Positions 1-10,315 of a stretch of 64,000 bases of DNA are shown piece by piece (within the stretch, counting starts at the first letter, position 1; the number at the start of each line of letters is the position of its first letter). A program made the position numbers and the translations under genes. The notes under the pieces are model-generated. The model did not search any database, was not told where the DNA came from, and saw only the letters and a list, made by a program, of their open reading frames with translations. Source of the stretch: Celoporthe dispersa (Eukaryota; Ascomycota; Sordariomycetes; Diaporthales; Cryphonectriaceae); assembly GCA_016584495.1 (NCBI GenBank), contig WAID01000003.1, positions 2,728,001-2,792,000 of the forward strand, written 5' to 3'.

Positions 1-2
1 GT

Positions 3-699
3 GGTTTTGGTGCCTCCGAGTACCTCTTCCAGCAGATCAAGCTGCACGTACCACCGCAGTTCCAGGCCAAGGTTGTGCGGCCCATGGACTCGGTGGCGGC
101 CATCGTCAAGGGGGCCGTCACGGCTGGTATCACGGAGCGGGTCATCACGCACCGTGTGGCACGGCGGCACTACCTCATGGCGACCCTGCAGCCCTTCAAG
201 GAGGGCTACCACCCCGAGGCGTACCGTGTGCCCTCGCTCGACGGCAAGGACCGGTGCAAGTTCACACGCCAGATCTTCGTGCAGAAGGGCCAGAAGGTCA
301 AGATCGGCGAGCCAGTCAAGGTGTCGTTCTTCCGGCAGGTCGCGCCGGGGGCCACGCTCATGTACGAGGACATCCTGTTTGCCTGCGACGACGATGTATG
401 CCCGGAGTACACCAAGGATCCTCGTAAGTTCCCACCCCGTCCTCGGGAGTCAGCGGGCGGGCGCAACTCATTACAGAGCTAACGTAATCATCCTCACAGG
501 CATCAAGGAGGTCGTCACCCTCACATCTGACCTCTCGCGTAAGAACCTCGAAAAGGACTTCGAGCGCATGGACACGCCCCAGGGCACATTTTACCGCGTG
601 TACTTTGACATCTACCTGACACTGGACGGTTCAGAGTTCAGTGCTGAGCTGGTGTGCCAGGGAGAGGTCATGGGACGCTGCAGGGCAAGATTCAGGTAG
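3..699 (+). CDS. Hsp70/HSPA12-like ATPase-domain protein, C-terminal part (5' truncated)
   Basis: The open frame enters from the left edge in frame 3, so the start is outside the window. Exons are 3-423 and 500-699, joined by a 76-nt intron (GTAAGT donor at 424, CACAG acceptor at 498-499) that splits an Arg codon; the stop is TAG at 697-699. The residues GFGASEYLFQQI followed by a VARRHY block resemble the C-terminal lobe of the actin-like/Hsp70 fold in fungal HSPA12-type proteins, where the Gly-rich loop GGFGAS contributes to nucleotide binding. These proteins are Hsp70 relatives lacking the usual substrate-binding domain; their clients are mostly unknown. The family call is by recognition of this tail only, as the P-loop half is not visible. 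Confidence 0.72.
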   Translation, partial: VLVPPSTSSSRSSCTYHRSSRPRLCGPWTRWRPSSRGPSRLVSRSGSSRTVWHGGTTSWRPCSPSRRATTPRRTVCPRSTARTGASSHARSSCRRARRSRSASQSRCRSSGRSRRGPRSCTRTSCLPATTMYARSTPRILVSSHPVLGSQRAGATHYRANVIILTGIKEVVTLTSDLSRKNLEKDFERMDTPQGTFYRVYFDIYLTLDGSEFSAELVCQGEVMGRCRARFR

Positions 700-2739
700 T
701 TACTCCTCGAGCTACCAGAGAGCGGATGTCTGTGTGCCTGGTTGGGAAGAGGGAGAGAAAAAAAAGAAGAAGAAAAAAGAGAACATGGAGAAGGCGATGA
801 GGGTGATACATGTGGAGTCAGGGTGACATGAGAGACCTCGAGAGGGAGCATGCTGTCGGATGCACAATTACTGAAAATTCAGGAGTCCCCCCCCTTTTTC
901 TTCACTTCGAACGAAAGATAACTACTATTTTGTTTGCGTTGTTATTTTCTCCCTCACCTCTTGTAGCAGAGAGGGCTGCTACAGCTGATACCACAACTGC
1001 CAATTCTCATGATGATGATCATGATGACCATTACCATATATTAGTACGTTACATTGTTGAAAAGAGAGCAAGAGACAAGCAGATGATAGTAGATGGATGT
1101 TTACCATGCATTATTCAAGTAGCCTAGATGCATTTACATATCAGACGTTATCTTTATTTTTTCCTTCCTCCCACCCAACATATTTGTGTTGTTCCTAGTA
1201 TTTAGTCACTGGTGGTGTTCTTTATCAGTTCCCTCTGGTCCGTCGTGTAAGTGCTTGTACCATGGTGTACCGTTGAACCGGCCTCTAGGCTCTCTCTCTG
1301 GACGGTCCGCCTTCTCAACGCCTACATAGGCAACAACACAGGACCCAACTTGTTGATTAAAGAGTGGAGGGGTCATTCCATAGGGTGAGCTATCATGGTA
1401 CTATAGGCCAAGCAGCGTCACCAGGCTCCCCGGTCTACTACTCACGAGTGCTGAGTGCCACACAGCTCTCTTCTAGACAAACCTGGATATCTGATGTGAC
1501 TACCCGATTCAGTGCAGAGACAGGCGAGACTGTAAACCAGGGACCACATTTTTTTTTTAAGGTTAACCATAGCATAGACTGTCTTGACTGTGAAGAATGA
1601 GACTAGATCCCTCGTTGCCTCTCCGCAGCAAGATGATCTCTGCTGGATACCTGCCATGATATCTCCAAGAAACTATGGCTTCCTCTGACGATATTTAGGG
1701 TTTGGCTTAACTCACCCATTGCCTTGGAATGCGATGGCCCGTTGGAAGAAGAAGGGAAAAACCAACCGATCCGGCCTTGGTTGAATCAAGCAGGTCGTTA
1801 AGTTGTTCGTTGAAGGAAACCCTCTGACATCACTGCCCAATTCCAAGGGTCCTTCCTTCCCTGCTATCCAAGGGCCAAGAGTGGGGATCCCTTCCCTTTC
1901 TACAACAGCACAGGCTGACTCTCTCTCTCTCTCTCCCTCCCCTCTCTGGCCTGACCTGGCGCCTGATCGGCGGCTGTTTCTCCTCCTTCAGGGCACGCCC
2001 GCCTCTACCACCACTCACAGCCGGCAGCCGGCCCCTGCAGCGGTTGCACCGCGAGCTGCTCAGCCCGCTGAAACCACCACCAAGCTCGCTCGCCCTGGTC
2101 ACCTGTCCCAACCAGCCACCCTTGACGCCCTTGCTCCGGGGCCCTGCTCGCCCTAGAACCCTGGGAAACCCAATCGATTCGTGCGTCATCACTCTTCTAC
2201 CCGCCGCCCGCCACGGCGATGCCCTGCTGGACCTGGACTTGGTGAGCTGGACCAGTAGGAGTCGAAGATTGGTATCGCTTGAAACGAAACCAAGGCAGAG
2301 GAGAGGATCCCCGGCACTGCAGCAGCTTGGCTCGGGCCTGGACCTGGGCCTCGCCTGCGAACCGCCATGTGCTGTACCTCCTCCTGGTGGTGGTGATGGA
2401 ATGGCGCAGGAACGCTTTAAATGGCAGGCCAGAGCCCCCTCGACGCAGGGGGAGCAGCCATGACGATCTCCTCAAACGCCTATCCCTCGACCACACACAT
2501 GCTTACAGCATCTATTGGGCTGCTCATTGGCATCGTCTACCTGATCTTGTCCTTGTCATCTTGAGACCATCTCATCTTTGGAGAATCCTATTTGCACGCG
2601 CCTACATTATCCATCGATCTTTGCGTACACACAACAGCGTTCCATATCTATTGAGAGACTCAAGGCAGCCACCTTGAGCGCCATATATATATATCCCAGC
2701 TCCCTCCTCCCTCCTCTCTTATCCCTCTCAGCCGCAGCG
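700..2739. other. Intergenic region without supported gene
   Basis: About 2 kb lies between the Hsp70-like stop and the thaumatin-like start. It holds an A/G-rich tract near 756-781, a CT tract near 1920-1935 and short open frames lacking coding character. A 22-codon hydrophobic mini-ORF (2499-2564) lies upstream of the thaumatin-like gene and is discussed as a finding. No RNA gene was recognised. Confidence 0.6.
2683..2694 (+). promoter_or_regulatory. TATA-like AT repeat before the thaumatin-like gene
   Basis: An alternating AT dodecamer sits about 46 bp before the ATG at 2740, followed by a pyrimidine-rich leader. It could be a TATA element with a very short leader, or it could lie in the 5' UTR. 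Position and composition are the only support. Confidence 0.3.
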
Positions 2740-3889
2740 ATGTCGTTGTGGAACGGCAAGGTGCCGCTGCAGATATACAACAAGTGCCCCGACACGTTAT
2801 GGCCGGCAATATACACAGCCAGCGGCGCAGGGCCTAGCACGGGAGGGTTTGAGCTCACGGCCGGCTCGAACAAGTCTCTGGAGGTGTCCTCAGACTGGGA
2901 CGGAAGGGTATGGGCGAGGACAAACTGCACGTCGTCCGGCGATGGGCTGCTGGACTGCCAGACGGGGAGCTGCCAGGGCCAGCTGAACTGCTCCTACCTG
3001 TCTGTGAGTTGCTCCTCCTCCTTCACTGTCCGAGATGCACGCGAGATCCAGGGCTCAGGGGTCTGACGTGCAAACCATGCAGGGCTCCCCTCCAGCAACT
3101 CTGGCAGAGTTCACCCTCTCCGGTGGCGTGTCCAGCTCGCAGAACTTCATCGACATCTCCCTCGTCGACGGGTACAACATCCCCCTGGGCCTCGAGTACA
3201 TCGCCGACCCGACCAGCAACACCACCGCCCCGCCCGCAAACCTCGTCTCCCCGGCCTGCATCGCCACCAAGGGCTACCTGACCGCGCCCAACCGCACCGG
3301 CACCGACTACACCAACAGCACATACCCCATGCCCTACGAGCAGTCCCAGACAGACAGCCACGTCGGCCACTGGTGTCCCTGGCCCTTGCAGGTCGACCCC
3401 CCCTCCAAGCCCGGCGCTGGCGTCTACCCGTACCCAGACGACAACATCGTCCGTCCTGTCTTCGACCCGTGCCTCTCCGCGTGCCAGAAGACGGGCGACG
3501 CAAAGGACTGCTGCACGGGCTCGTACGACTCGTCCACAAAGTGCCCCCGCAGCCTGTACAGCCGCCGCGCCAAGGCCGTGTGCCCGGATGCGTACAGCTA
3601 CCCGTACGACGACGGCGACTCGACGTTTGTGATCCCCGGAGGTGGCGGGTGGAGCGTCACGTTCTGCCCGGCCGGGAGGAGCACTGATATCCTCGCCACG
3701 TTTGGCACGCTCATCAGCGAGTGGGCGGCGTCGGGCGTCATGAGCGAGGATATCCTCAGCGCCGCGAGCAATGTGACGTATATCGAGACACACGGCGGCG
3801 CGGCGGGTGGTAGGGGTCGTCCTGGCGTGGGCAAGGTGCTGGCTGCTGCGGTGGCGGTGTCGCTGGTGGTGGTGAGCTCCTCGTGGTGA
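2740..3889 (+). CDS. Thaumatin-like (PR-5 type) cell-surface protein with C-terminal hydrophobic tail
   Basis: Exons are 2740-3003 and 3083-3889 (phase-0 intron of 79 nt, GTGAGT donor, CAG acceptor), giving 356 residues. The start of the mature domain (PLQIYNKCPDTLWPAIY), the TLAEFTL block right after the intron, a DISLVDGYN motif and many cysteines (CLSAC, DCCTG, CP) are typical of thaumatin folds. Several NxS/T sites and a small-residue then hydrophobic C-terminus (about residues 336-356) suggest a GPI-anchored wall protein. Fungal thaumatin-like proteins are reported as beta-glucan-binding or glucanase-like; activity here is inferred. Oddly, the ATG at 2740 gives no signal peptide. The frame is open upstream to an ATG at 2578 and contains a hydrophobic run just before 2740, so the true N-terminus is uncertain. 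Confidence 0.83.
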
Positions 3890-4564
3890 GGCCGGCTGTG
3901 TGTGTGGGACATGAGGCATGAGTGAGACGTCGACCATGTGGTTTTTTTCCTCCTTGTCTGGAGATATGATGATGTTGGATAGATCGGTGGGTGAGAGCGC
4001 CAGGCTGGCCTGGCGTTGTTGTCCGTCATCCCGGAAGACCAAGACTAGATTAGAGCGCTGCTCTGCATAGCGTTTTCGTTTCTCTTTCTAGATATATACC
4101 CGGAACCAAAAGAGTTCCTGTTTTTCGCGGTTGAAAAATGCCAATCAGGGATTCTATATATTGTACAATGCAGCGCACACAGGGTCTGCCCGCCTTGAAC
4201 AGAGCCCGGGCTTTGAACGCCCGAGTCCGATGTGAGGAAAGAGCCCACTCCCACTACAACAGGCAGGCTATGACACACAAAGATTGACTGAGACAAGATT
4301 TTCAAGGTATGCAGAATGATGCGCATGGATGCTTTCCCCAAGACAGCCATCTCTCTCCGTCTCAAGACAAACAAACACTCAAGAGCACCGTCTAATAAGT
4401 ATGTCCTGCTGCGCCTTTCTTGAACAACACACGCTCTCTATATGCCCTCCCTTCCTCCTCCCCCTCCCCTCCCCCCGGGCTCCTCTCCTCTTTTCCTCCA
4501 CAGGATATGTACGCCCTCTCATGTTCACAACACCGGCACCACTATCCCGTGTATCAGCCGCCGT
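3890..4564. other. Convergent intergenic region
   Basis: This stretch lies between the 3' ends of the thaumatin-like and ankyrin genes. It is AT-richer than the flanks, with a C/T-rich block at 4440-4500 next to the ankyrin stop codon. I see no supported gene; it presumably holds both 3' UTRs. Confidence 0.55.
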
Positions 4565-5495
4565 CTAGCCTTTCCTGGCAGCCCTCTCCTTCCGCCTCCG
4601 CTCCCACTCAGCCCTCTCCTCGTCATCACTCCCGCTGAACTCGGCATCATCATCGCTCTCGACGTCGAGGATCGCATCCTTCCTGCCCAGCGGCGCGCCG
4701 CCCTCGCCGTCCGCACCGGCCGCAGCGCTGTCGACAAAGTCCCCCCTGTTGAGGATAGCGTACTCGTGCTTCTGTATCAGGGCGCGCAGGCCTGTGTTGC
4801 GCGGGTCGGCGAGCTGGAACGCGGTCAGGCCGCCCTTGTTCTTGACGCGCGGGTTGGAGCCGGCCTCGAGCATCATGTCGACGAGGGCGTCGCCGAACTC
4901 GCGCTGGGCCTCGGGCTCGTTGTTGATCCAGCGGACGGCCGAGTGGAGCGGGGTGTCGCCCTCTACGCGGTTGACGGGGTCGCACTCGAAGTTGTCCTGG
5001 TCGAGGAGGTAGTCGATGATGTCGTCTGTCGGGGGGGGGGGGGGAAGAGAAGGGTCAGCAGTCCGGTTCTCTCAGACGTGACGGAAGGGAAGGTTTGGTA
5101 GGAGAAAGAAGAACAAGAGAGAGAGAGACCCGTGAGGAGGGGGGGAGGGGGGAGAAGGCCAGGCGGAGGAAGAGTGGCGTGTGGACCACTAAAACGTACA
5201 GTTGCCCCTGGCCGCAGCCTCATGATACAGATGATTGCCCATCACCGTCGTCGTCTTGTTCAGCAGGTCCGCTATCTCCGCCTCACTCTTGCCCTCGAGC
5301 GTCTCCTTCATTAGGTCGACATTGTCGCGCCGGCAGGCCTCGATGAGGATCTCGCCTACGGAGGCACCCTATTCTCATTCACCTCAGCCTGTGAGCCCTC
5401 TTGGTTCCTTTCTCTAGCACCTGCTTGGCAACCTGGACGGGATGGGATTTTGGGGGGGGGGAGACCCGTACCTCGTGCTCCTCCTCGTGAGACAT
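4565..5495 (-). CDS. Small ankyrin-repeat protein
   Basis: Three exons on the minus strand: 5495-5472 (24 nt), 5368-5200 and 5025-4565, giving 217 residues. Introns: GTACGG..AATAG (5471-5369) and GTACGT..ACAG (5199-5026, with a long C run before the acceptor). The protein starts MSHEEEHE, then has ankyrin-type helices (GNHLYHEAAARGNYDIIDYL; GDTPLHSAVRWINNEP; NKGGLTAFQLADP) and ends in an acidic then basic tail (ESDDDAEFSGSDDEE, ERRRKERAARKG). Size and layout recall the cytosolic Yar1-type ankyrin proteins that chaperone ribosomal proteins, but identity is not established; a generic ankyrin scaffold is equally possible. The 24-nt first exon is easily missed. It is transcribed divergently from RPC11. 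Confidence 0.8.
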
Positions 5496-6303
5496 GATGA
5501 AGAGCAGCTCTGGAGCCTGGGCAGCGGGCGAGGTCGTTGGGCCGAGAGAGAGAGAGGTCTGGCCCTTGGGCTTCTTGTGTAGGGGGCGTGTGTCTGGAGC
5601 TCTGGTTCGTCGGCCTGCCGGCTTGTCTCGTTCGCAGGACCCAGAGCTGGATACACCAGGGAAAACCTCAACTGGGCTCAAGATCTTTAGACGGTCGAGC
5701 CGGAAGGAGGAAGAAGAAGAAAAAAAATGAGAAAAAAATGAGTAAGAAAAAAAGAAATCAAAGAGATGTTTCACCCGAGATATAAGGAGAGAGAGGAAAC
5801 AGCCGCCAGTCCGCCCAGGAGTTCAATCCGTTAATAGATCGTTGGTGAGCATGTAAGCCGCGCGGCATTGGGTTTAGCTTGGTGCTTGGGCAAACTTCAG
5901 GTTCAAGCAAGAGCCCAAAGGAGAGAGAGAGGGAGCGAGCGTTTGGGCCCAAAGGGAGGTGGCAGTGGCAGCCAGCGCGGTCACCACTACAAGAGCACAC
6001 CCAAGCGGCCAAGCAAACACCCTTGTCACACCCACAGCCGGGGGGGCTTGGGGGGCCACCGCGGGGTCGTCACAGCGGGCTGTTTAGTGTTCAATTCCTC
6101 TTCATGTCCTTGCCTGCCGGTACCCAAGTCTCTGCGGGCGGGTGGATTAGTGAGTGCTGGACCGGGACCGGGCTCGATTTTCTAAACTGCCTCCAAAATT
6201 TCCATGTGACTTGACGACAGCTTTGATGGCGCGACCACGGTGACAACGACATTGTGTATTTTTTCTTTTTCTTTAAAGAAAAAACCAGAGGGTTGTAGCA
6301 AAG
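5496..6303. promoter_or_regulatory. Divergent promoter region of ankyrin gene and RPC11
   Basis: About 808 bp separate the two start codons, so this interval must carry both promoters and leaders. It contains an A/G-rich stretch at 5705-5755 and a T-rich stretch at 6258-6275. I recognise no specific factor-binding site. Confidence 0.5.
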
Positions 6304-6788
6304 ATGCTGCTGTGTACGTTCATTCCATCTCCCGGGCGCAAAAAAACCTCCAAGACCTGGCTGACCCTGCCTTCGTCCAGTCTGCCCGCACTGCGCCAAT
6401 ATCCTCACCGTGTCCGCCATGGACAACGGCCTCAACCGCCTCGAGTGTCGCACCTGTCCCTACGAGTACGCCATCAGCGAGCCCCTGTACTCGCGGCGCG
6501 TGTTCCACCGCAAGGAGAGGGAGGATGTCTTTGGCGGCCCCAACGCCTGGGACAACGCGCAGAAGGGCAAGGTCCAGTGTCCCGCCGACGGCTGCGACGG
6601 CGAGGAGGCCGCCTTCTTCCAGGTGCAGATCCGCAGCGCTGACGAGCCCATGACGAGCTTCTTCAAGGTGTGTCTCTCGCGGTTCGGCCCTGGGGTGGTG
6701 GGATTGCGCCTGCTTCGGGTGTGCTGGCTAACGCTTCTTTCTTTGCGTGTAGTGTATGACTTGTGGTCATCGGTGGCGGGAGAATTAG
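6304..6788 (+). CDS. RPC11: RNA polymerase III subunit RPC10/Rpc11 (TFIIS-like)
   Basis: Three exons: 6304-6313 (only 10 nt), 6381-6667 and 6753-6788, giving 110 residues, the same length as yeast Rpc11. Exon 1 encodes MLL plus one base; splicing at GTACGT restores the conserved start MLLFCPHCANILTVS. An N-terminal zinc ribbon has two CxxC pairs (CPHC, CRTC). The C-terminal TFIIS-type ribbon is formed by CPADGC and CMTCGHRWREN, with the catalytic acidic hairpin RSADEPMT that stimulates transcript cleavage by the Pol III active site. The subunit acts in nuclear Pol III in termination, proofreading and reinitiation. Intron 1 (67 nt) has a CTGAC branch site. The identity is secure because both ribbons and the length match. 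Confidence 0.96.
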
Positions 6789-7053
6789 AATGGTCGGCAC
6801 AGGCCGGCGGGGAAATCCTCGTGATGGGTATGCTTCGGAGGTAACGAGGGGGCCATGCGGTGCGGACGGCATGTCGCGACGGAGGACGGGGTTGGGCCTG
6901 GTCGATATAATCTGCATGGCATGGTGTCACGGCGTTCTTGCGTTTCTCTCTCTCTCTCTCTCTTTCATAGTCGATACCAAATTTCAAGAAGAAGAAGAAA
7001 AAAGACATCCAGGTCTTCTTTGGCCCCCTTTTGTTGTTGCTCCTTCTCCCCCA

Positions 7054-7428
7054 TCAGGCTTCCTTCTCCTCCTGGTGCCAGTCCACCGCGGCCTTCAGTC
7101 CCTGGCCAACCAGGTCCTGCACGACAGCCGGCGAGATGATGTCCTTCCGGAACTGCTCCTGCTGCAGCAGCTCGAGGTTGCGCAGCGTCGGCCCCGGGTA
7201 GGCCAGGTAGCGAAGGTACGGCGGCCTGCTCCAGTACTGCAGGTACTTGAGGTACGCGACAAAGGCGGGCTGCTGGAGGAGCTTCTGCGCGGCGAGGTGG
7301 TTGAGGTAGTGCGGGTTCGCGAGGGACTGGACAAAGTCGAGCTCGATCTCGAAGCGCGTGAAGCCGCCGTACTTGGGCTCGCCGCTGCTGTCGGGCGGCG
7401 GGGCGGGCGTCGCTTGGGAGGTGGCCAT
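7054..7428 (-). CDS. MED31: Mediator complex subunit 31 (Soh1)
   Basis: A single uninterrupted exon of 124 residues. The core carries the family hallmarks FEIELDFVQSLANPHYLNHL, QYWSRPPYLRYLAYPGP and a LLQQEQFRKDI segment, in the usual order and spacing. Med31 belongs to the Mediator middle module, bridging activators and RNA polymerase II. The first 15-20 residues are Pro/Ser-rich and variable, as in other filamentous fungi. The 3' end converges on RPC11 with 265 bp between the stop codons. Confidence 0.96.
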   Translation of the reverse strand: MATSQATPAPPPDSSGEPKYGGFTRFEIELDFVQSLANPHYLNHLAAQKLLQQPAFVAYLKYLQYWSRPPYLRYLAYPGPTLRNLELLQQEQFRKDIISPAVVQDLVGQGLKAAVDWHQEEKEA

Positions 7429-8205
7429 CGTAGGTGCTCTGTTCCTTCTGAGAAGAGGGGAGGCAGGTGGTCCTGTTCTGCTGGGGTGTGCGTTGGGGGG
7501 GGGGGCCGTCGCTGATAGTAGCTGCCAAAGGTCCGCCGCGGCCTGTGAACGGGTCGACCCAAGTACAGGAAATGATTATGTAATCTTCCCTCGGCACATA
7601 CACAGAACTCGGCGTCTTCTCACTGGCACTGCAGGCAGCTGTGTCCGACTAGATCGTGGACCATATCCCGACTTGCAATGTAAACTTCTCAAAGAGGGTG
7701 TGGAGAAATCTGCATACCTCGAGCCTCCCTCGACCAAGATGTTGGTGTCAACCTGACGCTACACTTCGAGCCCACAAATTCCCGGGAGACAAGGTGGCTG
7801 GCTGCTCACGAGGCTTGCAAACCAACGAGGGGCTTTCCTTCACATCGAGAATGTGCAGATGGTCCTCTGAGCGGTCCCGCAGCAGAAGAAACCCCAGGGC
7901 GTATACAACAATTACATTAATTATTTCAACGACAACCTTTGCCAGAGGTAGGCTCTAGCGCAGTGTCGGACGGCTCCCCGTGAAGGCTTCCGCCCTAAGA
8001 ATTACCATAAGTCATGCCTGAAGTTCTGTTTCCGTCCTGAAAAAGAGAGGCTGAGGACATCCGTGGCTGCCGGGACCGCGATCCACGACTTGGAATCCAG
8101 TCATTATACCCTGAAAGTTATAAAGTCTCCCATCGACCATCATCATTACCACCTTCGCCTTGTTTCCGCAGTCACACGTTCCGGCCTAAAGACTGGCTTG
8201 CTCCC
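7429..8205. other. Intergenic region upstream of MED31
   Basis: This is the MED31 promoter side plus the 3' flank of the CFEM gene. A G run (10-11 nt) at 7496-7506 is the only striking element. The short frames show no recognisable protein. Confidence 0.5.
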
Positions 8206-8910
8206 TCACAGGGCGGCCACACCAGCCAGGAACAGCCCAAAGAGTCCCGCGCCTACGGCCGCAGAGCCCTGAACGACACCCGCGCCCGCGGTCGAGGTCG
8301 AGCTCGCCGCAGACCCGGAGCCCGACGCGGTGGAGCTGCCGCTTCCAGACGAGCCCTCGGACGAAGACTCCGTGGCGGTGCTGCTGCTGCTGCTCGTGAC
8401 GGACGCCGCAGAGGTGATGGTCGAGTTGCTACTGGTGGATCCGGTGCCCGAGGCGCTGGCCCCCGTGGCAGTCGACGAGACAGAGCCGCTGCCCGTGGCC
8501 GTAGCCGTGGCGGTGGCGGTCCCGGCAGTGGCGCTGTAGGACACGCACAGCGCGGAGCCGACGCTCTGGGCCGACAGGGAGGTCGTTGCTGTCGCAGTTC
8601 GCGAGCAGACAGCTGACGGCGGCGTCACCGATGGCGGACTGGGGAGGCGCAGGCGCATGCCTGGTCTGAGGCGGGTGTGCAGACTGAGGCGATGGCGGTG
8701 GAGAGGCAGGGGACCTGTTGTGAGGAGATGGGCGCGGAGGCGAGATAGTTTAGCCCTCTGTTTTATCTCGGCGGAAATATGATGTAGGTACAAGTGGATA
8801 TTGCGTGTTCAGAGAGGAAGAGGAAAAGCACTTACAGCGCACGACGGCTCCCCGGAGAGGTTCTGGGCAGCGACGAGGCCGGCGATGGAAAGGAGGAGGA
8901 TGGGCTGCAT
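8206..8910 (-). CDS. CFEM-domain, GPI-anchored surface protein (frame interrupted twice)
   Basis: Exon 1 (8910-8836) encodes a 25-residue signal segment ending ..GEPSCA; a 121-nt GTAAGT..CAG intron follows; exon 2 runs 8714-8206. Across exon 2 the eight CFEM cysteines appear in order (SCA, PC, VC, CAC, SC, NC, LC) but in three successive frames. One surplus base in the G run 8641-8644 and one in 8577-8579 (plus-strand coordinates) explain the changes and give about 193 residues in total. A Ser/Thr/Ala-rich spacer and a small-residue plus hydrophobic tail (GLFGLFLAGVAAL) fit a GPI signal. CFEM proteins act at the wall or membrane in haem/iron capture, adhesion or virulence; the role here is unassigned. 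It is either an indel-damaged assembly or a pseudogene. Confidence 0.78.
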
Positions 8911-10315
8911 CTTGAATTAATCTGAAGAGGAGAGCCCTGTCCGTGTGTGTAGCAATTGGAAGCTTGGTCGTTTCTCGACTGTAAATGCCGAGATGGGTGG
9001 TGGTGGTGGTGGCGGCGGCGGTGATGATGATGTTACACGCAGTAATGCAGTATCAGTAGTAGATCAACAGGCCAAGCCAATTAATTGTCCAAGCAACTCC
9101 ACAACAGCAACAACAAGAGGTATGTTTTGTGGTGTGACTTGTTGCGTGTGAGAAGTTCAATGTTTATTTACAATGGCGGGAGTAAAGAGTTGGGAAGGCG
9201 GACGGCCCATGCCTTATACCAGTACCGTCTTGGCCTCCCCTGCCCTCCTCCTCCTCCTCCTCAACAACCTTTCCTTCTTTCCTTCCCCCCACCCATGGAC
9301 GGACGGACTGGAGAAGAAGCTCGAGGACCGGGAAGTCTCGTCGCCCGCGGCGCCACGCTCGTGATGATTCGTAGAGGCCTGGTCACACCTTCCAGGGGTA
9401 AGGAGGAGCTATGATCCCCAACCGCGTGCGACCTAGCAGGGGGGGCCTGTAAGTATTTATCCCTCCACCACAAGTACATCCGGCATGGTTTTGTACTGGG
9501 AAGTACTGGAGGTAGTACCATTACCGTCGTAGTGGTACCACGCGGCGCGCAAGTAGTGCGGGGAGTGGCCCAGGAATGGCGCGGGAAGTGACCCCATACA
9601 TAATACACAGCGCGGGGACTGCAGCGATCTGCTGTGCGCATCATGCATACTATGGTACAAACACCGAGCAGAAGGGGGGGGAGACTTTGGGATAAATTTG
9701 ACCGGGGAAACTCTCTCTCTCTCTTTTTCTCTTGGCCACCAGCCGTGATCCACTTGCCAGTAAACCATCATCAAACTCAAAAATTAACTTTATATCCCGT
9801 TGAGCTCTCGGCTTCCTTCACCAGCCTCGACTCCTGTGCCGTCTCTGTCTGTTCGAGATGGGTTTGTAAATTGTAGGAAAGGCCATCCGTCGTCGTACAT
9901 AGTACCACGCAAGGGAAGCAAAGGGCACACACTACTGGCGTTGAGGCATCTCGGGGCCGACACCTCTCTCGATGCTGTTGCAATGGAGACGGACGACGAC
10001 ATGCTCATTGTCATTATATATAGCCTAATTAATGTGCTCTCACCTCAGCTGCCTCGATCAATACACTCGTCATCATCGTCGTGGCCTTGGTTGAGACCAA
10101 TGCCACATTAAAAAAAAAAAAAAACATCGTCTACTCGATAATGTCCTGGTCCCGAGCTCGCTCCCCAATGGATGCCCAGATAAAATTACGATACAACTCC
10201 GTATCAATGCCCTTTCCGTCCCGGCGGGTATCTCGACCAATTCAGTTGTTGCTTGCCCTTTTCCCTCCTCGTCCTTGAATTACCCTGAACGCAAAGAAGA
10301 GACGCGATCCCGGCC
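8911..10315. other. Intergenic region between CFEM gene and myosin
   Basis: About 1.4 kb holding the CFEM promoter side and the myosin 3' flank. It includes a GGT/GGC repeat tract at 8997-9020, clustered GTAC-containing short palindromes at 9507-9541 and 9646-9655, and an A14 run near 10110. No supported gene. Confidence 0.5.

Noticed and set aside
3023..4042. 339-codon minus-strand frame over the thaumatin-like gene
   Set aside because: Its Arg/Ala/His/Val-rich composition is the antisense of a GC-rich coding region; no recognisable protein.
8570..8650. Programmed ribosomal frameshifting as the explanation for broken frames
   Set aside because: The breaks differ in direction and lack a shared slippery heptamer; indels in homopolymers are simpler.
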